64,000 nt of DNA from an uncultured Bacilli bacterium (lineage in GTDB: Bacteria; Bacillota_I; Bacilli_A; RF39; UBA660). This document shows, in pieces, positions 35,425 through 43,398 of the stretch. The notes beneath the pieces are model-generated. The model had not been told where the DNA came from, made no database searches, and saw only the letters and a program-made list of their open reading frames with translations. The DNA lies in contig CANREL010000003.1 of the NCBI GenBank assembly GCA_947629655.1, positions 62,001-126,000 on the forward strand, read 5' to 3'. Position 1 is the stretch's first letter; every line of letters begins with the position of its first letter. Made by a program: the position numbers and the translations under genes.

Positions 35425-35437
35425 TAAAGAGTGCTAA
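35411..35437. promoter_or_regulatory. CIRCE element (HrcA operator)
   Basis: TTAGCACTT - 9 bases - GAGTGCTAA matches the CIRCE consensus TTAGCACTC-N9-GAGTGCTAA with a single mismatch. It overlaps the clpB promoter, so the heat-shock repressor HrcA should control clpB. Confidence 0.92.
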
Positions 35438-35516
35438 AAAATGGATGACAAATTTGCTTTTTATTAATATATATGTTAAAATAATTGTACTTTGTAAAGA
35501 ACGAGGTGTTTTATAA

Positions 35517-36176
35517 GTGAAAATTAGTAGGGCATTGTCCCTTAGCATCTTGAGCTTGTTCTTATTTGTGACAATGTTGTTTGTCATAACTGGTAATAGG
35601 TCGAGTCTATATGCTTCGACTGATAGTATCGGTCATGTCAGTGACGATGATGATGAGCTCGATGCCATAGAAGAAGAAATGAGCATCGATTTGAGTGATA
35701 TCGCGTATGGTATCACGGATGGAATTGATACTTATTCTTTGAGTAAGATAGCTCTTAACATTGAAAGAGTTGAGGTCTTTGATGGTATGACTATTGAAGA
35801 ACTAGCTATCAAATTGAATAAATCTTTAAAAGGTGTTTTAGCAAATAAAGGTTACTTGATTGCTACTAGATGTGTTAAATTAGGAGTTGATCCTTATCTA
35901 GCGGTTGCTATCATGCTACATGAAACAGGATGTAATAGTACTTGTAGTAGTCTAGCACGAAATTATTACAACGTTGGTGGTATGAAAGGTAGCAATGGTA
36001 ATTATCAGCGATTTTCTTCGATTGATCAAGGAATTTTAACCTTTATAAATAATCTATATGGTAATTATTATCGATATGGTCTCAATACTCCTGAAAAGAT
36101 GAATCATAAATATGCTGCTTCGACAGCTTGGTCTGGACGTGTTAGATCATATATGAATTTAATAAAATCAAGATAG
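35517..36176 (+). CDS. Secreted or membrane-anchored glucosaminidase-like wall hydrolase
   Basis: This 219-residue protein has an N-terminal signal or anchor (about residues 8-28), an acidic linker (HVSDDDDELDAIEEE), and a C-terminal lysozyme-like domain. VDPYLAVAIMLHETGC holds the likely catalytic Glu, and NVGGMKG, a final WSGRVRSYM and TFINNLYGNYY resemble FlgJ/LytG-type glucosaminidases or lytic transglycosylases. Such enzymes cut peptidoglycan glycan strands during growth or sporulation. The start is GTG, 8 bases after GAGGTG. It is divergent from clpB and followed by a terminator. Confidence 0.8.
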   Translation: MKISRALSLSILSLFLFVTMLFVITGNRSSLYASTDSIGHVSDDDDELDAIEEEMSIDLSDIAYGITDGIDTYSLSKIALNIERVEVFDGMTIEELAIKLNKSLKGVLANKGYLIATRCVKLGVDPYLAVAIMLHETGCNSTCSSLARNYYNVGGMKGSNGNYQRFSSIDQGILTFINNLYGNYYRYGLNTPEKMNHKYAASTAWSGRVRSYMNLIKSR

Positions 36177-36183
36177 AATTTTG

Positions 36184-36216
36184 AACGAGGATTTTAAAAA
36201 AATTCTCGTTTTTTTT
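36184..36216 (+). terminator. Terminator after the wall hydrolase gene
   Basis: The stem AACGAG-ATTTT / AAAAT-CTCGTT, with one base bulged on each side, is followed by seven T. Confidence 0.78.
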
Positions 36217-36614
36217 GTTCGACAAATCGTTGTATATACATCTGTGTTAAATAACTTTGAAAAAAATGACAAATTTGGTGATTATATATTTTATTAGTAA
36301 CCATATAATATAAGGAAAAAATCAAAAAAACGAAAAAATAGAAATGTAAAATTTTTGAAAAAAATAAAAAAAAATCAAAAAATAAAAATGTTAATAAAAT
36401 GTTAAAAACGTTGTAAATAAAGGGGAAAATGCTTTTTTGAAACAAAAAAACTATTTTTATAAAAAATCAAAAAAATAAAAAATGTCAAAAATGTAAAATT
36501 TTAAAAAATTAATTTTTTTTGAAAAAATCTTTGTTTATCTTGATATATAAGAGAATGGTGTTTTTATATAGAACAAATATTCGAAAAAAGCCAAAAAAAT
36601 ATTAAATAATTTTA
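36217..36614. other. Extremely AT-rich non-coding stretch upstream of nrdD
   Basis: About 400 bases hold no supported gene. They are dominated by A-tracts spaced roughly a helical turn apart. Short phrases such as AAAATCAAAAAA recur (near 36318, 36370 and 36466) together with AAAAATGT-type repeats. I see no clear NrdR box, Fnr/Rex site or RNA structure. Phased A-tracts of this kind usually bend DNA and can act as UP elements or regulator docking sites. Confidence 0.6.
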
Positions 36615-36644
36615 TTGACTAGACAAAAAAAATTATATTACAAT
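36615..36644 (+). promoter_or_regulatory. Probable nrdD promoter
   Basis: TTGACT (36615-36620) and TACAAT (36639-36644) are 18 bases apart, 42 bases before the nrdD ATG. Confidence 0.6.
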
Positions 36645-36685
36645 GACTTTAGAGAAGAGGTAATATTGAAAGGAGTATTTTGTTT

Positions 36686-38995
36686 ATGAATGAAGAGGTA
36701 TTAAACAACTTAAAGGTAGTCAAAAGAAATGGTAAAAAAGTTGATTTTGACGCAACTAAGATTGGAGTAGCAATCAAAAAAGGATTCGATAATTTAAAAA
36801 CAGATAGATACGCTTATTTGTCTTTGGGTGTTGAATATACAGAAAAAGATAGTCAAAAAGTATTTCAAGCTGTCATGAAGAGAATCGACAAAGAATATAA
36901 AGATGCGGAAAAGATCAAAATTGAAGAAATTCAAGATATGATTGAAGATGAACTTAAGAAAAAAGGTTATACTGATGTCTATGAATCTTTCGCTGATTAT
37001 CGTGAGAAGAGAAGACAATCAAGAGAGATGTTTGTCGATGATAAAAAGATGCATAAATTCTTAAAAACAATTGAAGGATTAGGATTGAAATCTAGTGTTG
37101 AAGATAACACTAAGAGAGAAAATGCTAACGTCAATGGTGATACAGCAATGGGAACGATGCTTCAATACGGTTCTACGGTATCAAAAGAATTTGCTAAGGC
37201 TTATTTGATGAAAAAGAAATTTGCTGAATTGCATGACAATGGTGATATTCACATTCACGATTTGGATTTCATGCCAATGGGTACGACGACATGTATGCAA
37301 ATTGATTTGGAAAAACTATTTAAAAATGGCTTTTCAACAGGACATGGTCATTTGAGAACACCTAACGACATCATGAGTTATTCAGCACTTGCTGCGATTG
37401 CCATTCAATCAAATCAAAATGATCAACATGGAGGACAAAGTATTCCAGCATTTGATTACTATTTAGCACCAGGTGTATTAAAAACTTTTAAGAAACAATT
37501 TAAACAAACAGTAGCTGACTTATTAGATTATACTGATTTTAATAAATTTATAAATATGAGTACAATAGCTAAAGATATTGATAAATTGGATAGTATTGAT
37601 GTCGATCTTTCTATCTTTGAGAAATATGAAAAAGAGAGTTGTCAGTTACAAAGATTATTTGGAATGGCTTATGATAAAGCTCTTGCTAAGACTGATAGAA
37701 TTACATTCCAAGCAATGGAAGCATTCGTTCACAATTTGAATACGATGCATTCTAGAGCTGGAGCACAAGTACCATTCTCATCAATTAACTTTGGTACTGA
37801 TACATCACTTGAAGGAAGAATGGTTATTAAAAACTATTTACTTGCTGTTGAAAAGGGATTAGGTCATAGTGAAACACCAATATTCCCTATATCAATATTT
37901 AAAGTAAAAGAGGGAGTTAACTACAATCCAGAAGATCCTAACTATGATTTGTTCAAACTATCATGTAAGGTATCAGCAAAGAGATTGTTCCCTAACTTCT
38001 CATTTATCGATGCACCATTTAATCTACAATATTATAAACCAGATGACTATAGAACAGAAGTAGGTTATATGGGATGCCGTACTAGGGTATTAGGTAATGT
38101 CGTTGATCCAGATCGTGCTATTACACCTGGACGTGGTAATCTATCATTTACTTCAATTAACTTACCAAGACTCGGAATTAAACATGGTAAAGTTTTAGGA
38201 AGAGAAGAAGCTGATTTAGATGGTTTCTTCGAAGAACTTGGTGAATTAGTTGAAACAGTAAAAGATCAATTATTAGAAAGATTTGAAGTTCAATGTAGTA
38301 AACATATATATAATTTCCCATTCTTGTTAGGTCAAGGTGTATGGTTAGATTCAGAAAAATTAAAAGATAACGATCGCATTAGAAGAGTATTGAAACATGG
38401 TACTTTAAGTATCGGTTTCATAGGACTTGCTGAATGTTTGAAAGCCTTAATTGGACAACATCATGGTGAAAGTGATGAAGCTCAAGAATTAGGATTGAAG
38501 ATCGTTGGATTCATCAGAAATAAATGTGATGAGTTCTCACAGAGATATAATCTTAACTTCACTTGCTTAGCAACACCAGCTGAAGGACTTAGTGGAAGAT
38601 TTACAAGTATTGATAAAGCAATATATGGAAAGATAAAAGGTGTTACGGATAGAGCTTATTATACAAATTCATTCCATGTACCTGTTTATTACAATATAAC
38701 TATTAAGAATAAACTTCATAAAGAAGCTCCATATCATGCTTTAACGAATGCTGGACATATATCTTATATTGAACTTGATGGTGATCCAAGCGAGAACTTA
38801 GATGCATTTGAAAGAGTAATAAGAATTATGAAAGAAGAAGGAATTGGTTACGGTGCTGTTAACCATCCTGTAGATAGAGATCCAGTTTGTGGATACGTGG
38901 GTGTTATTGGTGATGTTTGCCCTGGATGTGGAAGACGTGAAGGGGAAAGCGTAAGTTTAGAGAAAATAACTACATTAAATTGTGGTTGTAAATAA
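36686..38995 (+). CDS. nrdD: Anaerobic ribonucleoside-triphosphate reductase, catalytic chain
   Basis: NrdD makes dNTPs without oxygen using a glycyl radical set by NrdG. The 769-residue chain has an N-terminal ATP-cone (VVKRNGKKVDFDATKIGVAI, about 8-95). The class III barrel follows, with HDLDFMPMGTTTCMQ, MHSRAGAQVPFSSINFGTD and GNLSFTSINLPRL. Near the C-terminus are zinc-site cysteines (DPVCGYVG, CPGCG and NCGCK). It stops there: the glycyl-radical tail (RxxGYL...RFNDAKRAE) that normally completes NrdD is encoded by the next gene in another frame. ATG 36686 follows AAAGGAG; TTG 36680 is too close. It begins the nrdD-tail-nrdG operon. Confidence 0.94.
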   Translation: MNEEVLNNLKVVKRNGKKVDFDATKIGVAIKKGFDNLKTDRYAYLSLGVEYTEKDSQKVFQAVMKRIDKEYKDAEKIKIEEIQDMIEDELKKKGYTDVYESFADYREKRRQSREMFVDDKKMHKFLKTIEGLGLKSSVEDNTKRENANVNGDTAMGTMLQYGSTVSKEFAKAYLMKKKFAELHDNGDIHIHDLDFMPMGTTTCMQIDLEKLFKNGFSTGHGHLRTPNDIMSYSALAAIAIQSNQNDQHGGQSIPAFDYYLAPGVLKTFKKQFKQTVADLLDYTDFNKFINMSTIAKDIDKLDSIDVDLSIFEKYEKESCQLQRLFGMAYDKALAKTDRITFQAMEAFVHNLNTMHSRAGAQVPFSSINFGTDTSLEGRMVIKNYLLAVEKGLGHSETPIFPISIFKVKEGVNYNPEDPNYDLFKLSCKVSAKRLFPNFSFIDAPFNLQYYKPDDYRTEVGYMGCRTRVLGNVVDPDRAITPGRGNLSFTSINLPRLGIKHGKVLGREEADLDGFFEELGELVETVKDQLLERFEVQCSKHIYNFPFLLGQGVWLDSEKLKDNDRIRRVLKHGTLSIGFIGLAECLKALIGQHHGESDEAQELGLKIVGFIRNKCDEFSQRYNLNFTCLATPAEGLSGRFTSIDKAIYGKIKGVTDRAYYTNSFHVPVYYNITIKNKLHKEAPYHALTNAGHISYIELDGDPSENLDAFERVIRIMKEEGIGYGAVNHPVDRDPVCGYVGVIGDVCPGCGRREGESVSLEKITTLNCGCK

Positions 38996-39018
38996 AAAAA
39001 GAAGAGAGGTAAAAGAAT

Positions 39019-39201
39019 ATGAAAAATGAAATGAGAGAAGAAGAAAAGAAAAGTGTAAAAACTGTAGGAGAAGGGGTAGGATTCGAAAGAATCAGAAGAA
39101 TCACTGGTTACTTAGTAGGTACTGTTGACAGATTCAATGATGCTAAACGTGCTGAAGTAGAAGACAGAGTAAAACACGGTGGAAAAGAAGTTTATCTATA
39201 G
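39019..39201 (+). CDS. Free-standing glycyl-radical domain of anaerobic ribonucleotide reductase
   Basis: This 60-residue protein contains FERIRRITGYLVGTVDRFND and KRAEVEDRVKHGG, the sequence that ends ordinary NrdD proteins. The Gly of RITGYL is the residue that carries the radical. Here it is a separate gene: nrdD ends 23 bases upstream in a different frame, and AGAGAGGT lies 8 bases before this ATG, so it is translated on its own rather than by a simple frameshift. It ends 2 bases before nrdG. The product presumably docks onto NrdD and is activated by NrdG, much as the spare GrcA domain rescues pyruvate formate-lyase. Stand-alone radical domains are annotated in some Bacillota. Confidence 0.85.
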   Translation: MKNEMREEEKKSVKTVGEGVGFERIRRITGYLVGTVDRFNDAKRAEVEDRVKHGGKEVYL

Positions 39202-39203
39202 AA

Positions 39204-39767
39204 ATGGAAATTAGATTAGCTGCTCCACTACAAAGAAATAGCATAGTTGATGGTGAGGGAATAAGAGCAGTTGTTTGGACACAAGGATGTACTCATAACT
39301 GCCTTGGCTGTCACAACCCTGAAACTCATGATTTCGGTGGAGGATTTCTAGTTGATATTGAAGACTTAAAAGAAGAAATAAAATCTTTAAATGAAGAGAC
39401 TGGTGTAACGCTTAGTGGTGGAGATCCATTCTGTCAGATGGCAGAATGTCGTGAGATTGCTAAGTTTTGCCATGAATGTGGTTTGAACGTATGGTGTTAT
39501 ACTGGTTATACTTATGAGAGATTGATGGCTATGTCTAATAAAAATAAAGATGTTCTTCCTTTTTTAGAAGAGATTGATGTTTTAGTAGATGGACCATTTA
39601 TCTTGCAGGAGAAAAGCTTTGATGTCAAATTCCGTGGTTCTAAGAATCAACGTGTAATTGATGTCAAAGAGAGTTTAAAGAACAATAAAGTTGTTGAAGT
39701 AAAAAAATATCAATATGAGGAAAATGGTACCCCTGAAATAAGAAAAGAAATAGGAATTTACATTTAA
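39204..39767 (+). CDS. nrdG: Anaerobic ribonucleotide reductase activating protein (radical SAM)
   Basis: NrdG uses a [4Fe-4S] cluster and S-adenosylmethionine to place the glycyl radical on the reductase. The 187-residue protein carries the radical SAM motif C-x3-C-x2-C in CTHNCLGCHNP (about residue 30), followed by GVTLSGGDPFCQ, the SAM-binding GGE-like strand, and ends with a short C-terminal strand set. The ATG is 2 bases after the radical-domain stop with no clear ribosome site of its own, so translation is probably coupled. A terminator follows. Confidence 0.95.
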   Translation: MEIRLAAPLQRNSIVDGEGIRAVVWTQGCTHNCLGCHNPETHDFGGGFLVDIEDLKEEIKSLNEETGVTLSGGDPFCQMAECREIAKFCHECGLNVWCYTGYTYERLMAMSNKNKDVLPFLEEIDVLVDGPFILQEKSFDVKFRGSKNQRVIDVKESLKNNKVVEVKKYQYEENGTPEIRKEIGIYI

Positions 39768-39792
39768 GGATGTTTAATGACATCCTTTTTTG
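39766..39792 (+). terminator. Terminator after nrdG
   Basis: The stem AAGGATGT / ACATCCTT is followed by T. TATAAT (39794-39799) starts at once after the T-run and fits the next gene. Confidence 0.85.
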
Positions 39793-39816
39793 TTATAATT
39801 TTATAGAGGGATAATT

Positions 39817-40002
39817 ATGGAAGATAAGACTAATAATAATGAAAGTAAGAAAGATGTCATATCTAAAAAAGATATTGATAATATAAAGAGAAAATCTAAA
39901 TATAATGATGAAGGTGATGAAGCAATTGCGGATTTTACCTATGATGTCATGATTTCAAAAAGAGAAAAATATGAAGATATGTATAGAGATTACAAGGACT
40001 AG
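39817..40002 (+). CDS. Small highly charged protein
   Basis: This 61-residue protein is nearly all Lys, Asp, Glu, Asn and Ser, with a more regular C-terminal helix (GDEAIADFTYDVMISKREKYEDMYRDY). It has no membrane segment or cysteine and I recognise no family. It is very probably real: AGAGGGATA precedes its ATG, a TATAAT lies 18 bases before the ATG, and it ends 8 bases before the PHP gene, whose ribosome site lies in that gap. It may be a small partner of the phosphoesterase, though nothing in the sequence shows this. Confidence 0.65.
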   Translation: MEDKTNNNESKKDVISKKDIDNIKRKSKYNDEGDEAIADFTYDVMISKREKYEDMYRDYKD

Positions 40003-40010
40003 GTGATTTT

Positions 40011-40829
40011 ATGAAAGCTGATTTACACAATCATACAATTCATTTTGATGGAGCTTATTCTGTTTCAGAAGTCATTAATCGTGCCAAAGAAAAAGGATTA
40101 TCAATGATAGCTATAACTGATCATGATAATCTAGATAGTTATTATGATTATTTAAAGATAAAAGATGATTTAGATATCGATGTCTTAATTGGTGTTGAAT
40201 TATCGACTTGGCATGAAAAAGAGAATGTTCACATATTAGGTTATTTTTATAACAATTCTAACATTGGTGAAGAGTTGTTAATATTTCTAAAAAATATGCG
40301 AATTAAGAGAGTAAATCGTGCTAAAAAGATGATTTCTAATTTGAAGAAATATTATGATATCGATGTCGATTATGATGCTGTAACATCTTATACTAAAGAT
40401 ATAATAGCAAGACCTCACATAGCTCGTTATATTGCTGAAAAGTATGGTTTAAGCGTTCAAGAAGTATTTGATAAGTATTTATCGTCAAAGAGTAAAGCTT
40501 ATGTTCCATCTTCAAATACTACTTCCAAAGACGCAATTGATTTATTACATCGCAACAATGCTATTGCAGTGTGGGCTCATCCAGTTTTAAATAAAGGAAA
40601 ATTTAATGAATTAGATATCATCAAAATGGGAATAGATGGGATAGAAGGCATATATCCTGAAAATACTAAGGAAGATACTGAACACTATCGATGCCTTGCT
40701 AAACAATATGATTTATTAATGACTGCTGGTAGTGATTTCCATGATGATTATAGTCATAGTGATATTGGAACTTGTTATATCGAAGATGAAGATATCGATA
40801 GATTTGTAAAAAAATTGAAGTTAAAATAA
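40011..40829 (+). CDS. PHP-domain phosphoesterase (RNase AM/YciV-like)
   Basis: This 272-residue cytoplasmic metalloenzyme has the PHP motifs in order: DLHNHT (residues 4-9), ITDHDN (about 38), a Glu in GVELS, RPHIARY, WAHPVL and GSDFHDD. The length and motif order match the RNase AM/5'-nucleotidase-like subgroup (E. coli YciV, formerly TrpH), which removes nucleotides from short RNAs or 3',5'-bisphosphonucleotides. The start ATG follows AGGTGA. It follows a small charged protein in the same operon and ends at a terminator shared with the sortase-substrate gene. Confidence 0.9.
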   Translation: MKADLHNHTIHFDGAYSVSEVINRAKEKGLSMIAITDHDNLDSYYDYLKIKDDLDIDVLIGVELSTWHEKENVHILGYFYNNSNIGEELLIFLKNMRIKRVNRAKKMISNLKKYYDIDVDYDAVTSYTKDIIARPHIARYIAEKYGLSVQEVFDKYLSSKSKAYVPSSNTTSKDAIDLLHRNNAIAVWAHPVLNKGKFNELDIIKMGIDGIEGIYPENTKEDTEHYRCLAKQYDLLMTAGSDFHDDYSHSDIGTCYIEDEDIDRFVKKLKLK

Positions 40830-40832
40830 CAT

Positions 40833-40860
40833 AAAAAAAGAAGATTTAATCTTCTTTTAA
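40833..40860. terminator. Bidirectional terminator
   Basis: A perfect palindrome AAAAGAAGATTTAATCTTCT with A and T runs lies between convergent genes. Confidence 0.86.
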
Positions 40861-40862
40861 TT

Positions 40863-41552
40863 TTATATGTATTTTTTCTTTTTACTTACAACTATTACAG
40901 CGATAGCACCTAGAGCAACCATTCCACAAATTACATATGGAGTAGAGATACCAGTTTTTGGATTTGGATTTGTTGCTTTATCTTCACAAGTTGTTTTAGT
41001 ACCTTTAACTTCATAAACTCTTGCTGTCATGTATTCCCATTTAGTACTTCCCATTACAGTAACTTTAGGATCTTCAGCATTAACAGTAACGATGTAATAT
41101 TTAGTTCCACAGAAGTCAGTATTCAATTTAATTTTTCCAACTATTGGACTATTGTAACACCAAAATTGCTTGCTTTGATATTTAGTATTAACTAAGTTTT
41201 CAAATGCTTTTATATCAGTATCAGCACTATCTTTACTAGCTTTTAATGCCGTCTCCTTAGCATCAATTTTATCTTGAGTAGCTTTGAATTCATCGTATAC
41301 TGATTTACTTATTTCAGTCATTTTATAACTGATTGTTATGTCTTCTAGATTAACACCAGAATTATGTTCTGTTCCAGCATTTAAAACGATGTCATTTTCT
41401 CCATTCGTTAAAGTTTTAGGCATTTGAATGTTCCATTCATAGTCGAATAGGAAAGTATGTGAAGTGATAGCGTTGGTTGTTTTTGCTCCTGCAAAGAAAC
41501 TTACTACTCCTAAAAGTACTAGAGTCAATATTTTAAATCTTTTATTACTCAT
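40863..41552 (-). CDS. Sortase-anchored surface protein with NPKTG sorting signal
   Basis: This 229-residue secreted protein has a signal peptide (residues 1-28, ending near TTNA) and an ectodomain with a helical segment (about 80-120) and three or four cysteines. Its C-terminus is a classic wall-sorting signal: NPKTG at about 197-201, a hydrophobic helix, then KKKKYI. NPKTG-type motifs are used by class B sortases. The sortase gene lies next door in the opposite direction, so the two look like a dedicated pair. ATG 41552 follows AAGGAGG. The ectodomain resembles nothing I can name. Confidence 0.85.
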   Translation of the reverse strand: MSNKRFKILTLVLLGVVSFFAGAKTTNAITSHTFLFDYEWNIQMPKTLTNGENDIVLNAGTEHNSGVNLEDITISYKMTEISKSVYDEFKATQDKIDAKETALKASKDSADTDIKAFENLVNTKYQSKQFWCYNSPIVGKIKLNTDFCGTKYYIVTVNAEDPKVTVMGSTKWEYMTARVYEVKGTKTTCEDKATNPNPKTGISTPYVICGMVALGAIAVIVVSKKKKYI

Positions 41553-41576
41553 TTTTAGTCCTCCTTCTATAATAAA

Positions 41577-41605
41577 ATCTTAGCACAATATTTTTTCTCT
41601 TTCAA
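41577..41605 (-). promoter_or_regulatory. Possible promoter of the sortase-substrate gene
   Basis: TTGAAA (41605-41600) and TAAGAT (41582-41577) on the minus strand are 17 bases apart, 24 bases before the ATG. Confidence 0.5.
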
Positions 41606-41737
41606 TACAATGATTTTATTTGTTTTTATTATGTGTAAAAAGTTTACATTTATGTATTGCTGTATATTGGTCATCTGTATTGTTTATACTATTTATGTGT
41701 GATAATATATTGTTAGTATGATAGGAGATGATGACAA

Positions 41738-43372
41738 TTGCATAAGATATTGATTGAAGTAAAGCAAAAAAGTTTGTCATTTTCTCTATATGATTCCCAT
41801 GGAAAAGTGGAAAATTTGAATGATACCAATGTCGTAAATACCGAAAAAATGGTATTTAGTGATACATATATAAATAATAATCTCGGATTGATTAAATCAT
41901 TTTTTAATTTGATCGTAATAAAGAAAGATATAAGTACTGTAAACATAAGTAGAAATGCTATATTTCCATTAGTATTTAGAATAGTTGAAGATATTCCCAA
42001 TATTAAAGAAGTCAATCTATTAGAAGAAAAAACTATCAGTTATATAATATTTGAATATCTTTTAACTAGTAAATACATTGAAAAAGTTGATTGTTATTCG
42101 ATTCCATCTTTTATGTTTGATAAGTTGGATATCGATAAAAACATGAAAATAAATTCGCGTTGTGAAGTACTTTTCTTGAGCAATTTCATGGAGATGAATA
42201 GTTTCAATACTTATTCTGATGTCTATTATAAGAAAAATATTGATATCAAGGGTAAATTAGATAAAGTCGATTTAGAAGATATAGAAACTTTTTTTAGATT
42301 TAATAATAATTTAAAAGTTATAAATTTGTATGGGGTTAATAAAACAGATATTGAATTCATTTTAGATATTATTAAATCTAATAATAAGAAGGGTATTAAG
42401 ATAGTTTTAAATCAACAACAAAATGATAAACAGATAATAAGTTTATATGATGAAATTAGTGAAAAGCATAAGAAGTTATTTAAAGATAACAATTTAAAAT
42501 TAAAGATAAGTTATACTAAAGAATATCGTGATAAAAATACTTTAAAACAAGTTAATTTGAGCTTTTTAAGATTTATTTTAATATTATTTATTCTCTTATC
42601 CATAGCAGCTTCTCTAATCTTTTATTTCAAATATAAGGAAGATACTAATGATATAAATGAAGAAATTGATGATATCGATAAAGTAATTGATTTGAATGAT
42701 ATTGGTAATTTTATTGCCGAGGATGAAAAAATAGCTGAAGAAGAAGAGAAAGAGACACCAGTAGAAGATACTACTAAACCAGCTCCTTCAACACCTAATC
42801 CGTATTATCAAAAGTTTAAACAAGTATTTTCAGAATTGTTGAAAATTAATGATGAAACGGTTGGTTGGTTGAAAGTAAATGGTACTAATATAAATTATCC
42901 AGTTACGAAACATAAGGACAATTCATATTATTTGGATCACAGTTATTACAAACAAAAAAATAGCCATGGTTGGATATTCATGGACTATCGCAATCGAATT
43001 GATGTTCTTGATAAGAATACGATTATTTATGGACATAGAAATAATTATGGTGTCATGTTTGCCAATTTAAAAAATGTTTTGGAAAAGAAATGGTACACGA
43101 ATAAAAATAATCAAATAATTACATTTAATACACTAAATGCTAATATGAAGTGGCAAGTATTTTCTATTTATACTTTGAAAGATACTAATGACTATTTAAT
43201 AAATAATTTCACTAGTGATGTAACTTATAGCAATTTTATTAAAAAGATTAAGGGTAGAAGTATATATGACTTTAAAGTCGATGTTGGTGTAAACGATAAT
43301 ATTTTAACTTTATCAACTTGTTATAATAATGCTGAATACAGATTAGTAGTTCATGCTAAATTAATAAAATGA
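41738..43372 (+). CDS. Class B sortase with a large predicted cytoplasmic domain
   Basis: Sortases join surface proteins to the cell wall. The C-terminal part (about residues 355-544) is a class B sortase: WLKVNGTNINYPVTK, WIFMDYRN, H433 in YGHRNN, C528 in TLSTC and R535 in EYRLVVHAKL. It is preceded by one membrane helix (about 277-298) and an acidic, Pro/Thr-rich stalk (about 300-352). What is unusual is the N-terminal 275 residues, an alpha/beta region without a signal sequence that should lie in the cytoplasm; I recognise no family in it. TTG 41738 follows AGGAG by 10 bases and is the only plausible start. The neighbouring divergent gene encodes an NPKTG substrate. Confidence 0.85.
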   Translation: MHKILIEVKQKSLSFSLYDSHGKVENLNDTNVVNTEKMVFSDTYINNNLGLIKSFFNLIVIKKDISTVNISRNAIFPLVFRIVEDIPNIKEVNLLEEKTISYIIFEYLLTSKYIEKVDCYSIPSFMFDKLDIDKNMKINSRCEVLFLSNFMEMNSFNTYSDVYYKKNIDIKGKLDKVDLEDIETFFRFNNNLKVINLYGVNKTDIEFILDIIKSNNKKGIKIVLNQQQNDKQIISLYDEISEKHKKLFKDNNLKLKISYTKEYRDKNTLKQVNLSFLRFILILFILLSIAASLIFYFKYKEDTNDINEEIDDIDKVIDLNDIGNFIAEDEKIAEEEEKETPVEDTTKPAPSTPNPYYQKFKQVFSELLKINDETVGWLKVNGTNINYPVTKHKDNSYYLDHSYYKQKNSHGWIFMDYRNRIDVLDKNTIIYGHRNNYGVMFANLKNVLEKKWYTNKNNQIITFNTLNANMKWQVFSIYTLKDTNDYLINNFTSDVTYSNFIKKIKGRSIYDFKVDVGVNDNILTLSTCYNNAEYRLVVHAKLIK

Positions 43373-43398
43373 GGAAACATTTTCATGTTTCCTTTTTT
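43373..43398. terminator. Bidirectional terminator
   Basis: The stem GGAAACAT / ATGTTTCC with a TTTC loop is followed by six T. Confidence 0.85.

Noticed and set aside
36217..36614. CRISPR array or tandem repeat
   Set aside because: The repeated phrases are short A-tract motifs with irregular spacing and no unique spacers.
38996..39018. A frameshift in nrdD explaining the separate radical domain
   Set aside because: A stop, an AGAGAGGT ribosome site and an ATG with a 15-residue lead sequence lie between the parts, so a distinct gene is more likely.
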